From assembly GCA_963972525.1 (NCBI GenBank), contig CAXAUZ010000002.1:186001-250000 (forward strand): a DNA stretch of 64,000 nt, given 5' to 3'. Of the stretch, positions 52,645 through 60,760 are shown one piece after another. Origin of the DNA: Salinilacustrithrix sp003476595 (GTDB taxonomy: Bacteria; Actinomycetota; Acidimicrobiia; Acidimicrobiales; Salinilacustritrichaceae). A program made the translations under genes and the position numbers. The stretch's first letter is position 1. Each line of letters begins with the position of its first letter. Below the pieces are notes generated by a model that saw only the letters and a list, made by a program, of their open reading frames with translations, ran no database searches and had not been told where the DNA came from.

Positions 52645-52914
52645 ATGATGTGTCAGGCAGAGGCGACCTATTTTAATGATGTCCTCTACATGCACGGATA
52701 TGGATCGAGTTGGCCATACGGCTACCTTACAGTTCGCTTTGAGGCGTACAGGAGCGGCGACAACTATCCGTTCTGGGCCGATCAATACGAGTATCTGGAC
52801 ACGTCGTTCAACAAGCATCAGCAGCTTTGGTGTTCAGGCCCGCCGTTCATCTTTCGTGTCCAGTGCTGGGGTCCGTACAGTACCTACGATTCTGACAGCG
52901 ATCTCGCTTGGTAG
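52645..52914 (+). CDS. Orphan gene of atypical composition, aromatic/Cys-containing protein
   Basis: An 89-residue protein rich in Tyr, Trp and Phe with three Cys (YLTVRFEAYRSGDNYPFWAD, then CSGPPFIFRVQCWGPYSTY). It is probably a small beta fold. GC is near 50% here, far below the rest of the window, and rare AT-ending codons are frequent. ATGs at 52645 and 52648 follow AGGG closely. It has no signal peptide and could be a fragment of a larger exported protein. It is 45 nt before a second gene of similar composition. Confidence 0.45.
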   Translation: MMCQAEATYFNDVLYMHGYGSSWPYGYLTVRFEAYRSGDNYPFWADQYEYLDTSFNKHQQLWCSGPPFIFRVQCWGPYSTYDSDSDLAW

Positions 52915-52959
52915 GGTTCGTGACAAGGTCACGGTGTTCGCGATCAGTGAGGAGAATTC

Positions 52960-53307
52960 ATGAATGGCGGTAAGAGCGTCCCCGCCCAGGAGCGTGCAGA
53001 TGGCTCCTTTTGGGCAGAACGCAATGGCGAGTGGCGTCAACTTGAACCCGAAGGAACATACTCAAGCCTGAGGTTTGGGCTCTCCTCCCGCGTCGTCCTC
53101 GCCATCGCAAAGGAGGAAGACGATGCTGCCATTGACGACTCGGTGTCGACGGGGATAGCAGAGTCGAAAGACCGCGGAATTGAAGACGAATGGCTCACCG
53201 AGACAAGAGATCTGATGGGCTCACTGGCTGACAAGGGCCGGATCGATCGAAATAGCCGCGCGTTCCGGCGTGCATCTGCTGCACTGGATGAGAGTAGCTC
53301 TCGCTAA
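52960..53307 (+). CDS. Orphan gene of atypical composition, charged helical protein
   Basis: A 115-residue hydrophilic protein. An early aromatic patch (GSFWAERNGEWRQLEPEG) is followed by a long acidic/helical part (WLTETRDLMGSLADKGRIDR). ATG 52960 has a strong GAGGAG site about 6 nt upstream, which supports a real gene. Composition is again AT-richer than the host. It is probably co-transcribed with the gene at 52645. No family is recognised; it may be a recently acquired cargo gene. Confidence 0.55.
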   Translation: MNGGKSVPAQERADGSFWAERNGEWRQLEPEGTYSSLRFGLSSRVVLAIAKEEDDAAIDDSVSTGIAESKDRGIEDEWLTETRDLMGSLADKGRIDRNSRAFRRASAALDESSSR

Positions 53308-53826
53308 GATCGGCTGTCGCAACGGCCAATTCATCTACCGACATCACAATTGCACCCGTAGCCTCGGACACCTCGGTGACGGCCCCGACTGGTGCCATGG
53401 CGGTTGACACACCCGAGTAGCACGCCCGAGGTGAGGACCATGTGGCCGTTGAATGGGTGCTGAAGAGGTCTTTGTAGGTGCTCGCGATCGGTTGTGGGCT
53501 TCGGTAGACCGCGTGCGTGCGCGGCAAGCCTGACCAGCAGTTGGCGGTGCTCTCTTCAATGAGCACCGAGGATCTGACCCCGGAGGATCAGGACTGCTGT
53601 GTGGTGCGTGTAACCGGGGATGGTCGTGAAGCCAGGTGCCCCCTATGGCTCGGAGACCCCCGCTTCATAGGGTGCCGCCCAACGCCGGCTGAGTGACAGC
53701 GCTGTAGCGCTCGGACCGTCCCGAAATCACGGCGAGCAGCGCCCACCAACGAGCGACTGTTGCTGGTGGGGCCGACGGGGGCTGCGTGCCGGTCGAGGCG
53801 CAGATTCGGGTGGCCCGGATGTCCGT
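53308..53826. other. Gene-free stretch inside the element (519 nt)
   Basis: No supported gene. A 45-codon frame on the + strand (from ATG 53558, MSTEDLTPEDQDCCVV) and a 123-codon frame on the - strand lack a ribosome site and overlap other features. Composition rises back to host-like GC across the stretch. It may hold decayed cargo or regulatory DNA. Confidence 0.5.
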
Positions 53827-54240
53827 TCAGATCTCGAGGATCGACACGTTGGCGTGCCCAGTGGCGAGGCGGCGCAGGTCGTCCGGGTCGTGAGTTGCCA
53901 CGATGCCCCCACCGAGCCTGATCGCGGTTGCCACGGCGAGTGCGTCGATCGCCAGCTCGCTTCCGGCTCCGGCATCGGCGAGGAGGTGTCCGGCGATGCG
54001 AGCGATCCGGGTGCCGGTGGTGACGACTTGAGCGAAGCCACGGCCCAGGAGGGCATCGATGGGCTCGTCGGTGCCGTGCCCGCGGTAGAGCTCGACGAGC
54101 ACGGCCGACGGGATCCGGACCGGAGCGTTGCGGCGGTGGGCACTTCGCATGGCGGCGCGCACGCGCTGATGGCGGTGGGTGTTCTCCCGGGGACGCGCCA
54201 GTGCCGAAACGGCCTCCGCGTCCAGGATCAGGACGGCCAC
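53827..54240 (-). CDS. vapC: VapC-type PIN ribonuclease toxin
   Basis: A 137-residue PIN-domain protein of normal VapC length. The four acidic positions are present: Asp7 (LILDAEAVSAL), Glu50 (AVLVELYRG), Asp99 (AIDALAVATAI) and Asp118/120 (ATHDPDDLRRL). It is predicted to cleave RNA (tRNA or rRNA) when freed from its antitoxin. It overlaps the upstream vapB by 13 nt, standard for this toxin-antitoxin type. Confidence 0.88.
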   Translation of the reverse strand: MAVLILDAEAVSALARPRENTHRHQRVRAAMRSAHRRNAPVRIPSAVLVELYRGHGTDEPIDALLGRGFAQVVTTGTRIARIAGHLLADAGAGSELAIDALAVATAIRLGGGIVATHDPDDLRRLATGHANVSILEI

Positions 54241-54446
54241 GCGCCGTCGATCTGCTCCATGAGCCCGTCGGGCAGGGGGCCGTAGTCGTCGTCGAGCTCC
54301 CCGAGGTACTCATCGAGCAGGTCACGCTCGAGCTCGTGCTCCACAGCACGGGACACGAAGCCACTCAACCCGCGATCGCCCACACGGGACTCCACCCGGG
54401 ACGCAAGGTTCTCCTCGACGCTGACGGACCACTTCGTCACAGCCAT
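54228..54446 (-). CDS. vapB: VapB-type ribbon-helix-helix antitoxin
   Basis: A 72-residue protein. The N-terminal ribbon-helix-helix (TKWSVSVEENLASRVESRVG, then GLSGFVSRAVEHEL) binds DNA, and the acidic/aromatic tail (LLDEYLGELDDDYGPLP) would wrap the toxin. It precedes and overlaps vapC. A perfect 16-bp palindrome lies 7 bp upstream of its ATG, which fits autorepression by the VapBC complex. The pair probably stabilises the integrated element. Confidence 0.85.
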   Translation of the reverse strand: MAVTKWSVSVEENLASRVESRVGDRGLSGFVSRAVEHELERDLLDEYLGELDDDYGPLPDGLMEQIDGAWPS

Positions 54447-54453
54447 ACGCCAA

Positions 54454-54469
54454 TCCTACCATGGTAGGA
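54454..54469. promoter_or_regulatory. VapBC operator palindrome
   Basis: TCCTACCATGGTAGGA is a perfect 16-bp palindrome ending 7 bp before the vapB start codon. Ribbon-helix-helix antitoxins bind such sites as dimers of dimers. Confidence 0.8.
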
Positions 54470-54517
54470 AACGCGCTGCGGGCCGTGTGAGCACCCGGAG
54501 GCAGAGCCCGCTTCCCG

Positions 54518-56983
54518 TCAGCTGCGCTCGATGCCGAGCAGCACTTCGATCCGTTCGGCGGACATACCGAGCGCGTCGAGGGGCGTCTCGTCGCGCATCT
54601 CCCGGAGGAGCGCCAGCAAGTCCTCGCGGCGGGTGGGGTCGTCGAGGGCCTGGCGAGGGGTGAGACCGCCAAGGGCAGGGATGGACTCGTCGACCCACCG
54701 TTGCTCGTACTCGCGCATCTTCTGGTCGACCAGTTCCCGGACCTCGTCGGGCATGTCTTCGAGATCCATGTGCCCGGCGTCAGGGTCGAGATCATCGAGG
54801 TCGAACTCGTTCAGCTCCCGGTCCTCGATCACCGTGTAGTCGAAGAGGTCGTCGAGCGTCTGGAGCAGCCGTTCCTGACGCTCCTCCGAGTTCGATTCGA
54901 CGGTCAGCAGCAGCCCGTCGAGGCGCAGGACGCCGCGAACGACCCGGTCGATGGCGTCGATGACGAACATCTCGTGCCAGACCGGCGTGTCGTCCTGGCG
55001 TTCGAAGGTCGCATCCAGTGATGCGATCACCTCGCCTGGGTCGTCACGCAACTCGCACACGGTGCGGCGCAGGACCAGCTGCTCACCCTCCCGGTTCGCC
55101 ATCCGGGGCGGCAGGAACAGGGATCCGAACCACATGGCGAGGCTGTCGGCGTCGACCCAGTCATCGAGCAGCCGTAGCACCCGCTTTCGTTCCCGGAGCG
55201 GGACGAGCAGTGGAACGCCGAACAGCATCGCCTCGTCATCGACGACCGTCGCCCTGGCCAGGAGTAGTTCACCCACCTCGCGTCCCTCGCTGCCGGAATG
55301 CTCGGTCACGGTCAGCTCATCACCCGAGCCGGTGTCACGCAGCGTCAACGACTCGCCCTCGACGACACCGGTGATCTCCCACAGCCGCCGGGGTTCGTCG
55401 AGCACCTGCTCGAGCAGGCCGACCTCGTCAGCAGCGAGTAGCGGACCCCGCTGGTCGCCGTACCCCTCACCGAGACCGCCCTCGTGGACAGCGACATCGA
55501 CGAGGAACGGATCGTCGAGGAACTGGCGGATCGCTTCGACGACATCGTCCCGGTCGCCTGCGGCCGACAGTGCCAGCCCGAACATCGTGTCGTGGCCGTC
55601 CGGGCCGGTGGCGTAATGGGCCATGCGCTGCAGCACGAACGGGACGCGCTGGGCCAGCGTGAGCGGCCCGCCGTTGGCGCAGCACCGCTTGAACTTCTTG
55701 CCCGACCCGCAAGGACACGGATCGTTCCGCCCGGCGGCCGGTCGGAGCTCGGACTGGCGGGCCTTCTCGTCGGCGATCCACTCGACCAGCCCGGGGTCGA
55801 TGCCGTCTCGGACCGCCAGCGTGTGGGCGCGGGACAGATTGCCCCGGTCCAACTCCAGAAGGGCCAGCGCCCCTGCCGCAGCCGGGAAGTCGGCATCGGC
55901 TCGAACGGCGGTGTCGAGCGACTGGTACGCCCGTTCGGGCTCGCGACCACGGAGCAGGGCGAGCCCGAGCAACGTCAGTGCGGGAGCGCGATGCCGACCC
56001 GAGGTGGTCTCGGCCAGCGCCGTGGCGAATCGCTCGAGATACATCGGCGTCCGGGCGTGGCTCTGCACGAACGCGGCGATGACGGCGCCATGGGCGAGGT
56101 GGTCGGCCAGCGTCCGGCCGTCGACCTCCTCTCCCCGGGTGAAAGCTCCGAAGGCGTCGGAGACCCGGTTGTAGGCGCGGTCACAGCACGGGTCGAAGCC
56201 GTAGAGCCGGCGGATCCCGTGGTCATGGTCGGTCGCCCGCTCCTGGCGGGTCTGCCACTCCTCGGCCGCCCAGCCCCACTCGATCCCCCGCCGCTCCAGC
56301 CCGATCGCCGACAACAGCTCACCGACCGGCGGGACCGGGCTACGGAACAGCCTCGGGTTCCGGGCCATCGCCCCCATCACGACCGGTAGCTCCTCCGATC
56401 CGCGGCCGTCACCGATCCAGCCCGACGCGGCATCGGACAGCGCCTCCTTCTCGGCCAGGCCGTCGCCGAGCTCGTCCTCGTCAATGACCTCGACCGACAA
56501 GACCCGGTCGGTTCGTGTGAAGACCAGGATGTCGCCCGGGTGGACCGCCTCGATCCAACCGAGCGGACCGTCGATCCGCGGGTTGGACATCTCCTCGTAG
56601 TCCATCCCGATCGAACCGCTGCCGTCGTCGAGTGGGAGTCCTTCGCGGCCGGATTCCCACAACACCACCGACAGGTCCGGCATCTCGTCGAGCGCCTCAG
56701 CATCGAGCTCGGCTGCGGTGACCCGATGCGTGAACGTCATCCCGGTCTCGATGAACGTGCGTACCGAGACCACCAGGCCGTCGTCAGGACGGTTGTCGAT
56801 CGTCCAGTAGCCATCCGACCGCTCGATGACCGCGTCGATGTGGTCCTCGGGCTCCATACCCTCGTCATCCACACCGTCCGGCACGAGCCCGGCTTCGACC
56901 GCGCGGCGGGCCAGCTCCTCGACCGACAACGGCCCAGCGGCGAGCCAGCCATCGAGGGCATCCTGCAGCGGCGTACGGTCCAC
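54518..56983 (-). CDS. Large SEC-C motif protein of unknown function
   Basis: An 821-residue protein with one SEC-C zinc-binding motif in the middle (RNDPCPCGSGKKFKRCC, about 417-432). A helical region before it has repeat-like helices (AYQSLDTAVRADADFPAAAG, TPR-like). The acidic C-terminal domain ends in PALGGLTPRQALDDPTRRED, a segment seen in other SEC-C proteins. No nuclease, ATPase or membrane motif is visible. The start is uncertain: GTG 56983 is taken, with no clear ribosome site. It is the element's main cargo and lies directly upstream of vapBC on the same strand. A defence or stress role is possible but unproven. Confidence 0.75.
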   Translation of the reverse strand: MDRTPLQDALDGWLAAGPLSVEELARRAVEAGLVPDGVDDEGMEPEDHIDAVIERSDGYWTIDNRPDDGLVVSVRTFIETGMTFTHRVTAAELDAEALDEMPDLSVVLWESGREGLPLDDGSGSIGMDYEEMSNPRIDGPLGWIEAVHPGDILVFTRTDRVLSVEVIDEDELGDGLAEKEALSDAASGWIGDGRGSEELPVVMGAMARNPRLFRSPVPPVGELLSAIGLERRGIEWGWAAEEWQTRQERATDHDHGIRRLYGFDPCCDRAYNRVSDAFGAFTRGEEVDGRTLADHLAHGAVIAAFVQSHARTPMYLERFATALAETTSGRHRAPALTLLGLALLRGREPERAYQSLDTAVRADADFPAAAGALALLELDRGNLSRAHTLAVRDGIDPGLVEWIADEKARQSELRPAAGRNDPCPCGSGKKFKRCCANGGPLTLAQRVPFVLQRMAHYATGPDGHDTMFGLALSAAGDRDDVVEAIRQFLDDPFLVDVAVHEGGLGEGYGDQRGPLLAADEVGLLEQVLDEPRRLWEITGVVEGESLTLRDTGSGDELTVTEHSGSEGREVGELLLARATVVDDEAMLFGVPLLVPLRERKRVLRLLDDWVDADSLAMWFGSLFLPPRMANREGEQLVLRRTVCELRDDPGEVIASLDATFERQDDTPVWHEMFVIDAIDRVVRGVLRLDGLLLTVESNSEERQERLLQTLDDLFDYTVIEDRELNEFDLDDLDPDAGHMDLEDMPDEVRELVDQKMREYEQRWVDESIPALGGLTPRQALDDPTRREDLLALLREMRDETPLDALGMSAERIEVLLGIERS

Positions 56984-57360
56984 AAGGCGAGCGTAAGCGC
57001 TGACCGCGGGCGTGCAGACCAGTCCTTCCACGCCGACGAGGCGGCCACCGGCGGTCCCGTGCACCGCCGTAGACGCCGCTTCGCCAACCCGGACGGTGGT
57101 CAAGCATTCCAGCGTGCGGCCAGTGCTCGTGGTGACGTCGACCCTCTCTCGCGACTGCTCGAGGGGAGGCGTTCTGGACAGCCGCTTGAGAACGGGTCTT
57201 CGGCGAGGTGTCAGACCCAGTGCGCGTCACCCAGAGTGGCGACACCTCGCCTTGGTTCATCGCGCCAGTGTCGACGTAGAGCACGGGCTCGGTGGGAGTC
57301 CGCAGTGCGGAGTTGGGCGTCCGGCGCTGACCGGTCGAGACGCACGTTCGAGGTCCGAAC

Positions 57361-57381
57361 TGGTCACGAAGTGGTCACGAA
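57361..57381 (+). repeat. Right arm-type repeat pair of the element
   Basis: TGGTCACGAA occurs at 57361-57370 and 57372-57381, 11 bp apart, matching the pair at 50203-50223. Apart from these and attR, the 56984-57498 stretch shows no gene. Confidence 0.65.
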
Positions 57382-57498
57382 CCATTCGTCACAGAGGGGT
57401 ACCAGCCGACACGGGAGTGTCATCTGCATTTCCTGAAAGCGCAGGTCAAGGTACTGAATGGCATGCAGCGACACAGGGCGACACGTGCTTCCTTGGAA

Positions 57499-57520
57499 GT
57501 TCAAGTCCTGTTACGCCCAC
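57499..57520. other. attR: right integration site of the tRNA-Val element
   Basis: An exact 22-bp copy of the tRNA-Val 3' end (50132-50153) without the rest of the tRNA. It marks the right end of the element; host sequence resumes with the displaced tRNA terminator. Confidence 0.88.
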
Positions 57521-57521
57521 G

Positions 57522-57538
57522 GGAACCCTCCGGGTTCC
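57522..57538 (+). terminator. Original tRNA-Val terminator, displaced by integration
   Basis: GGAACCC-tcc-GGGTTCC, a perfect 7-bp stem with a 3-nt loop starting 2 nt after attR. Before integration it lay directly behind the tRNA, which explains its position. Confidence 0.65.
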
Positions 57539-57574
57539 TTGGAGTTGTTCGGCTTCGCCTCACGACTCCGGCGA

Positions 57575-57598
57575 CGATCCCCGCTCCGGCGGGGATCG
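57575..57598. terminator. Strong hairpin at the end of the leftward carD region
   Basis: CGATCCCCGC-tccg-GCGGGGATCG, a perfect 10-bp stem with a 4-nt loop, 16 nt beyond the stop of the leftward gene at 57614. It likely terminates that transcript and may also act rightward. Confidence 0.65.
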
Positions 57599-57613
57599 GT
57601 CGCGTCCGGGGGC

Positions 57614-58780
57614 CTACTCCGGGACCGAGCCGAACGCGGCGGTGGGGTACAGCTCGGTCGAGGCGATCTGGGCCGGGTCGACGTTGCCCAGCAGGTCGAT
57701 CTCGGCCGGCGTCGGCACGCCCGGGTCGAGGCGCTCGACGAAGGTGTCGTAGCCGCCGATGATGCGGCCGTCCGCGGCCCGGTACACGGCGGTCACCCCG
57801 ACGTCGGTGAGCGGCTCTTCGAAGTCCGACTGGATGAGGAAGGTCGTGCGGACCCCGCTGAACTCGGCCTCGTTCGTCTGCACCTCGGTGATCGTGAAGC
57901 CACCCTCCATCGGGCCCGTCTCGCGCCAGCGAGCGACCTCGACCTGCACGTCCATGCCGGCGACCGGCACGGTCGGCGCGTCGAAGAAGAGCGCGGCGAC
58001 GGCAACGGACTGGCCGGGCAGGACGACCTCCACGAAGCCGTCGTCGGCGCCGAGCGGGGCGCCGGCCTCGTCGAGGAAGGTGGCCGACACCTGCACGCCC
58101 TGGGCGAGCCAGTCGTCGTGCGGGTTCTGCACGATGATGGCGAACGTGCCCTCCCGGCGCGACTCGTCGAAGCGGTCGGGGACGACGGTGATGCCCTGGT
58201 CGGCGACCTGCAGCCCGGAGTCGGGCCCGGGCGGCAGGGTGACGTCGGAGGTGAGGTCCTCCAGGCTCGGCGTGTCCTCGTCCAGGACCGACGACCCGTC
58301 GTCGCCGAGGTCGAGCAGGTCACCCGACGCGGTGTCGTCGTCCGCCGAGCTCGTGATCAGCGCCCGGCCGCCGACGAAGGCGAGGGCGGCGACGATCGCG
58401 ACCACGACCACGGCGATGAGCGGGGACCAGTTCCGCTTGGGCTCGACCGCCTCGTCGCGCTCCTCCCCGGCCCACCGGTCCAGGAGGCGCTCGGCCTCCG
58501 GGTCGGCGCCGTGCTCGGTGAAGGGGTCCGCGCCACCGACGAGGTCCTCGGCGTGGGCGAGCGGGGCACCCGCCGCGAGCATCGCGGCGAAGGGATCCTC
58601 GTCCTCGTCCTCGACGTCGGCCCCGGTCTCTTCCTCGGTCCCGGTCCCGGTCGCTGCCTCAGCCTCGGTCTCGTGCTGGCGCATGCGACGTGCCGCCTGC
58701 AGCTGCTCGGCGCGGGAGCGGAGCCGGGCGATGGTCTCGTCCGACGGGCCCGTCGCCTCCGTCTCCTCGTCGCCCGCCAT
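57614..58780 (-). CDS. Membrane-anchored protein of unknown function with extracellular beta domain
   Basis: A 388-residue protein. The acidic cytosolic N-terminal part (about 1-115; rich in Glu and Thr) leads to one membrane helix (SPLIAVVVVAIVAALAFVGG) and an extracellular region of beta strands (EGTFAIIVQNPHDDWLAQGV, TTFLIQSDFEEPLTDVGVTA) that resembles FxLYD-type modules. It lies 6 nt downstream of carD on the same strand, so both are on one transcript. The function is unknown. Confidence 0.65.
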   Translation of the reverse strand: MAGDEETEATGPSDETIARLRSRAEQLQAARRMRQHETEAEAATGTGTEEETGADVEDEDEDPFAAMLAAGAPLAHAEDLVGGADPFTEHGADPEAERLLDRWAGEERDEAVEPKRNWSPLIAVVVVAIVAALAFVGGRALITSSADDDTASGDLLDLGDDGSSVLDEDTPSLEDLTSDVTLPPGPDSGLQVADQGITVVPDRFDESRREGTFAIIVQNPHDDWLAQGVQVSATFLDEAGAPLGADDGFVEVVLPGQSVAVAALFFDAPTVPVAGMDVQVEVARWRETGPMEGGFTITEVQTNEAEFSGVRTTFLIQSDFEEPLTDVGVTAVYRAADGRIIGGYDTFVERLDPGVPTPAEIDLLGNVDPAQIASTELYPTAAFGSVPE

Positions 58781-58786
58781 CGGTCC

Positions 58787-59266
58787 CTACGAGAGGGTGG
58801 TCTCCAACCGCGCCAGCGCGTCCTCCTCCTCGATGTCCAGCGCGAACGCGAGCTCGGACACCAGGACCTGGCGGGCCTTGACGAACATGGACTTCTCGCC
58901 GGCGGACAGGCCCTTGTCGGCCTCGCGCAGCGCCAGGTTCCGCACCACCTCGGCCACCTGGTAGACGTCGCCGGACTTCAGCTTCTCCTGGTGGTTCTTG
59001 AACCGCCGCGACCAGTTGGTGGGCTCTCGGACGTCCTTCTTGGCCAGCACCTCGAAGACATCCTCGACATCCTCGTCCGAGATCGGGTAGCGCATGCCGA
59101 TCTCCTCGGCGCGGTCGGAGGGCACCTTCAAGGTGAGCTCGCCGTGCGTCATGCGCAGGACGAAGAACTCCTTCTCCTCCCCGAAGCTCTCCATCACCTC
59201 GGTCTTCTCGATGACGGCGGCCCCGTGGTGGGGGTACACGACCTTGTCGCCGACCTTGAACGTCAC
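58787..59266 (-). CDS. carD: CarD-family RNA polymerase-binding transcription factor
   Basis: A 159-residue global regulator that binds the RNA polymerase beta subunit and stabilises the open promoter complex, including at rRNA promoters. The N-terminal Tudor-like interaction domain has FKVGDKVVYPHHGAAVIEK and FFVLRMTHGELTLKVPSDR. The C-terminal helical DNA-binding domain has the conserved Trp in REPTNWSRRFKNHQEKLKSG. Length is typical of actinobacterial CarD. It is followed at 6 nt by the membrane-anchored gene. Confidence 0.95.
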   Translation of the reverse strand: MTFKVGDKVVYPHHGAAVIEKTEVMESFGEEKEFFVLRMTHGELTLKVPSDRAEEIGMRYPISDEDVEDVFEVLAKKDVREPTNWSRRFKNHQEKLKSGDVYQVAEVVRNLALREADKGLSAGEKSMFVKARQVLVSELAFALDIEEEDALARLETTLS

Positions 59267-59365
59267 GCTGGCACTCCTAGAAAGCCGTCGCCGGGAGGCG
59301 GAACCGAGTTGCGGATCCTATTGGGTGGTCGCCGGAGTCCAGCCACCGCCGGTTCATCCGCGGTC

Positions 59366-60694
59366 TCAGGCCTCGATCACGATCTCGACCGGCAGCGGCG
59401 CCAGCGGGGGTGGTGCGTCGGGTGCGGGCTCGGTCCAGACCTGGGCCGCGAGCCGGCACGGCTCCCCGATGCACGGGTTGCCCTCCAGGGCGGTGGGGAC
59501 GATGAGGCGGGCCTGGATCCCGCCGAAGACCCAGTCGAGCTCGACCATGGCGCCGTTGCACGCAGTCGGCCCGCACAGCATCAGCTCGAGCCCGCTGTTG
59601 GGTCCGACGTCGGGCACGAAGACCTCGACGTGGTCGCCGGGCCGGTACGGGCCCTCGGACCGGACCTCCAGCACCGGCCGGTCCCGATCGATGGGACCGT
59701 CGGTGAAGGACAGATCGATCATGGGGACGGCGCGCCCGGCCACCGCATCCCCCCAGACCTGCAGGCGGCAGGCCACGGCGGCGCAGTCGATGTCCTGCCC
59801 GGTGGTCGCGGCATCCCACACCGGCGCCGAGAAGACCCGCCACAGCCGGACCTGGAAGGTCGCGGTCCCGTCGTCGCCGACGATGCCGTTCGACGGGGCG
59901 TCGGTGCAGAAGCCGCCATCCGCGGTGCACACGGCGGCCCCGACGCCGGTGCCCGGGCGGAGCCCGTCGACCCGGACCGTGACCGCCTCCCCGTCATCGA
60001 AGGGCCCGTCGCCGACGAGCGCGGCCGTCGGCGGATCGGGCAGGGGAGCGGACGGATCGAAGTCGACCAGCACGCCGCCCGACTGGTCGTAGTCCGAGAG
60101 CATCCCCATGCCGATGAGGCACCGCTGGGCCTCGGACGCGCAGTCGATCTCCTGGCCGTCGAGCACGACCAGGCGTCGGACCTCGAACCCCACCGTGGCC
60201 ACGCCGTCGGCGTCGGCCGTCGTCTGCGCGAAGCGGCCGATGTTGCAGGCGTCGACGCCGCGGGCACCGTGGTCCTGGCCCGCCTCCCTGGTGCACATGA
60301 CGACCCCGACGGACTCACCGGGTGGGAAGCCGGTGCCGGTGACCTGGACGGTCTGGCCGTCGACCAGGCCGGTGGCGGGCTCGGCCTTCACCGGCAGGCC
60401 GATGGACGCCTTGCCGTCGTCGGGCGCGCCGAGGGCGAGCGGCGCCGGGAAGGCATCGGGGACGGATGGGTCGTCGCGCCGGTCGGCATCGGGCTCGGTG
60501 GTCGTGGTGGTGGTGGTCGCGTCCTCGTCGACGGCGACCTCGGCGTCCCCGCTCGGCACCAGCAGCAGCACCGCCGCGGCGAGCGCGGCGACCACGGCGA
60601 GGGCGCCCAGCACGGCCCGGCTGCGCGGCGCCTCGTCCCCGATGGCGGCACCGGCCGGTGCGAGATCGATGACCTGCTCGGCGTCGTTCGTCAT
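59366..60694 (-). CDS. Membrane-anchored protein with neocarzinostatin-like repeats
   Basis: A 442-residue protein with a short cytosolic start, one membrane helix (AVLGALAVVAALAAAVLLLV) and a Thr-rich linker. Immunoglobulin-like repeats of about 110-120 residues follow. The first reads TGLVDGQTVQVTGTGFPPGE and continues with TADADGVATVGFEVRR and a disulfide-type Cys pair. This is close in pattern to the enediyne-carrier neocarzinostatin apoprotein (GLSDGTVV..., VTADANGSAS...). A second similar repeat and a partial third follow, each with paired Cys. No enediyne genes are nearby, so a surface binding role is more likely. Confidence 0.7.
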   Translation of the reverse strand: MTNDAEQVIDLAPAGAAIGDEAPRSRAVLGALAVVAALAAAVLLLVPSGDAEVAVDEDATTTTTTTEPDADRRDDPSVPDAFPAPLALGAPDDGKASIGLPVKAEPATGLVDGQTVQVTGTGFPPGESVGVVMCTREAGQDHGARGVDACNIGRFAQTTADADGVATVGFEVRRLVVLDGQEIDCASEAQRCLIGMGMLSDYDQSGGVLVDFDPSAPLPDPPTAALVGDGPFDDGEAVTVRVDGLRPGTGVGAAVCTADGGFCTDAPSNGIVGDDGTATFQVRLWRVFSAPVWDAATTGQDIDCAAVACRLQVWGDAVAGRAVPMIDLSFTDGPIDRDRPVLEVRSEGPYRPGDHVEVFVPDVGPNSGLELMLCGPTACNGAMVELDWVFGGIQARLIVPTALEGNPCIGEPCRLAAQVWTEPAPDAPPPLAPLPVEIVIEA

Positions 60695-60760
60695 GTCGGA
60701 CCTCCGCCCGTCGTCCCCGTGCACCAGTGAACCACAGCGCCATCGACCTAGGGTCGGCCC

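Larger units (their letters stand above)
50132..57520. mobile_element. Integrated genomic element in tRNA-Val (about 7.4 kb)
   Basis: It is bounded by the 22-bp attL/attR repeats, with a tyrosine integrase near attL, arm-type-like direct repeats just inside both ends, two toxin-antitoxin-like pairs, a large SEC-C protein, a small membrane protein and two orphan genes of clearly lower GC (52645-53307). No replication, conjugation or phage structural gene is present, so it is a mobilisable or satellite-like island, or a decayed larger element. Confidence 0.85.

Noticed and set aside
53195..53566. 123-codon frame on the - strand in the element
   Set aside because: No ribosome site, overlaps the better-supported gene at 52960-53307, and has no recognisable protein features.
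53558..53695. 45-codon frame on the + strand (MSTEDLTPEDQDCC)
   Set aside because: Short, with no clear ribosome site and no similarity to anything recognised; kept only as a note in the gene-free stretch.
56984..57103. Longer start (57103) for the SEC-C protein
   Set aside because: The extra 40 residues are uncharacteristic and lack a ribosome site. GTG 56983 gives a plausible helical start, though certainty is limited.
57499..57520. Second tRNA gene
   Set aside because: Only the 3' third of tRNA-Val is present; there is no D arm or anticodon arm upstream. It is the attR copy.
59366..60694. Part of an enediyne antibiotic cluster
   Set aside because: The repeats resemble neocarzinostatin apoprotein, but no polyketide synthase, cassette or resistance genes are nearby, and the protein is membrane-anchored.
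57458..60730. Open frame of about 1090 codons on the + strand
   Set aside because: It is antisense to three leftward genes including carD, with an Arg/Gly/Val/His-rich product without any domain; a GC-bias shadow.
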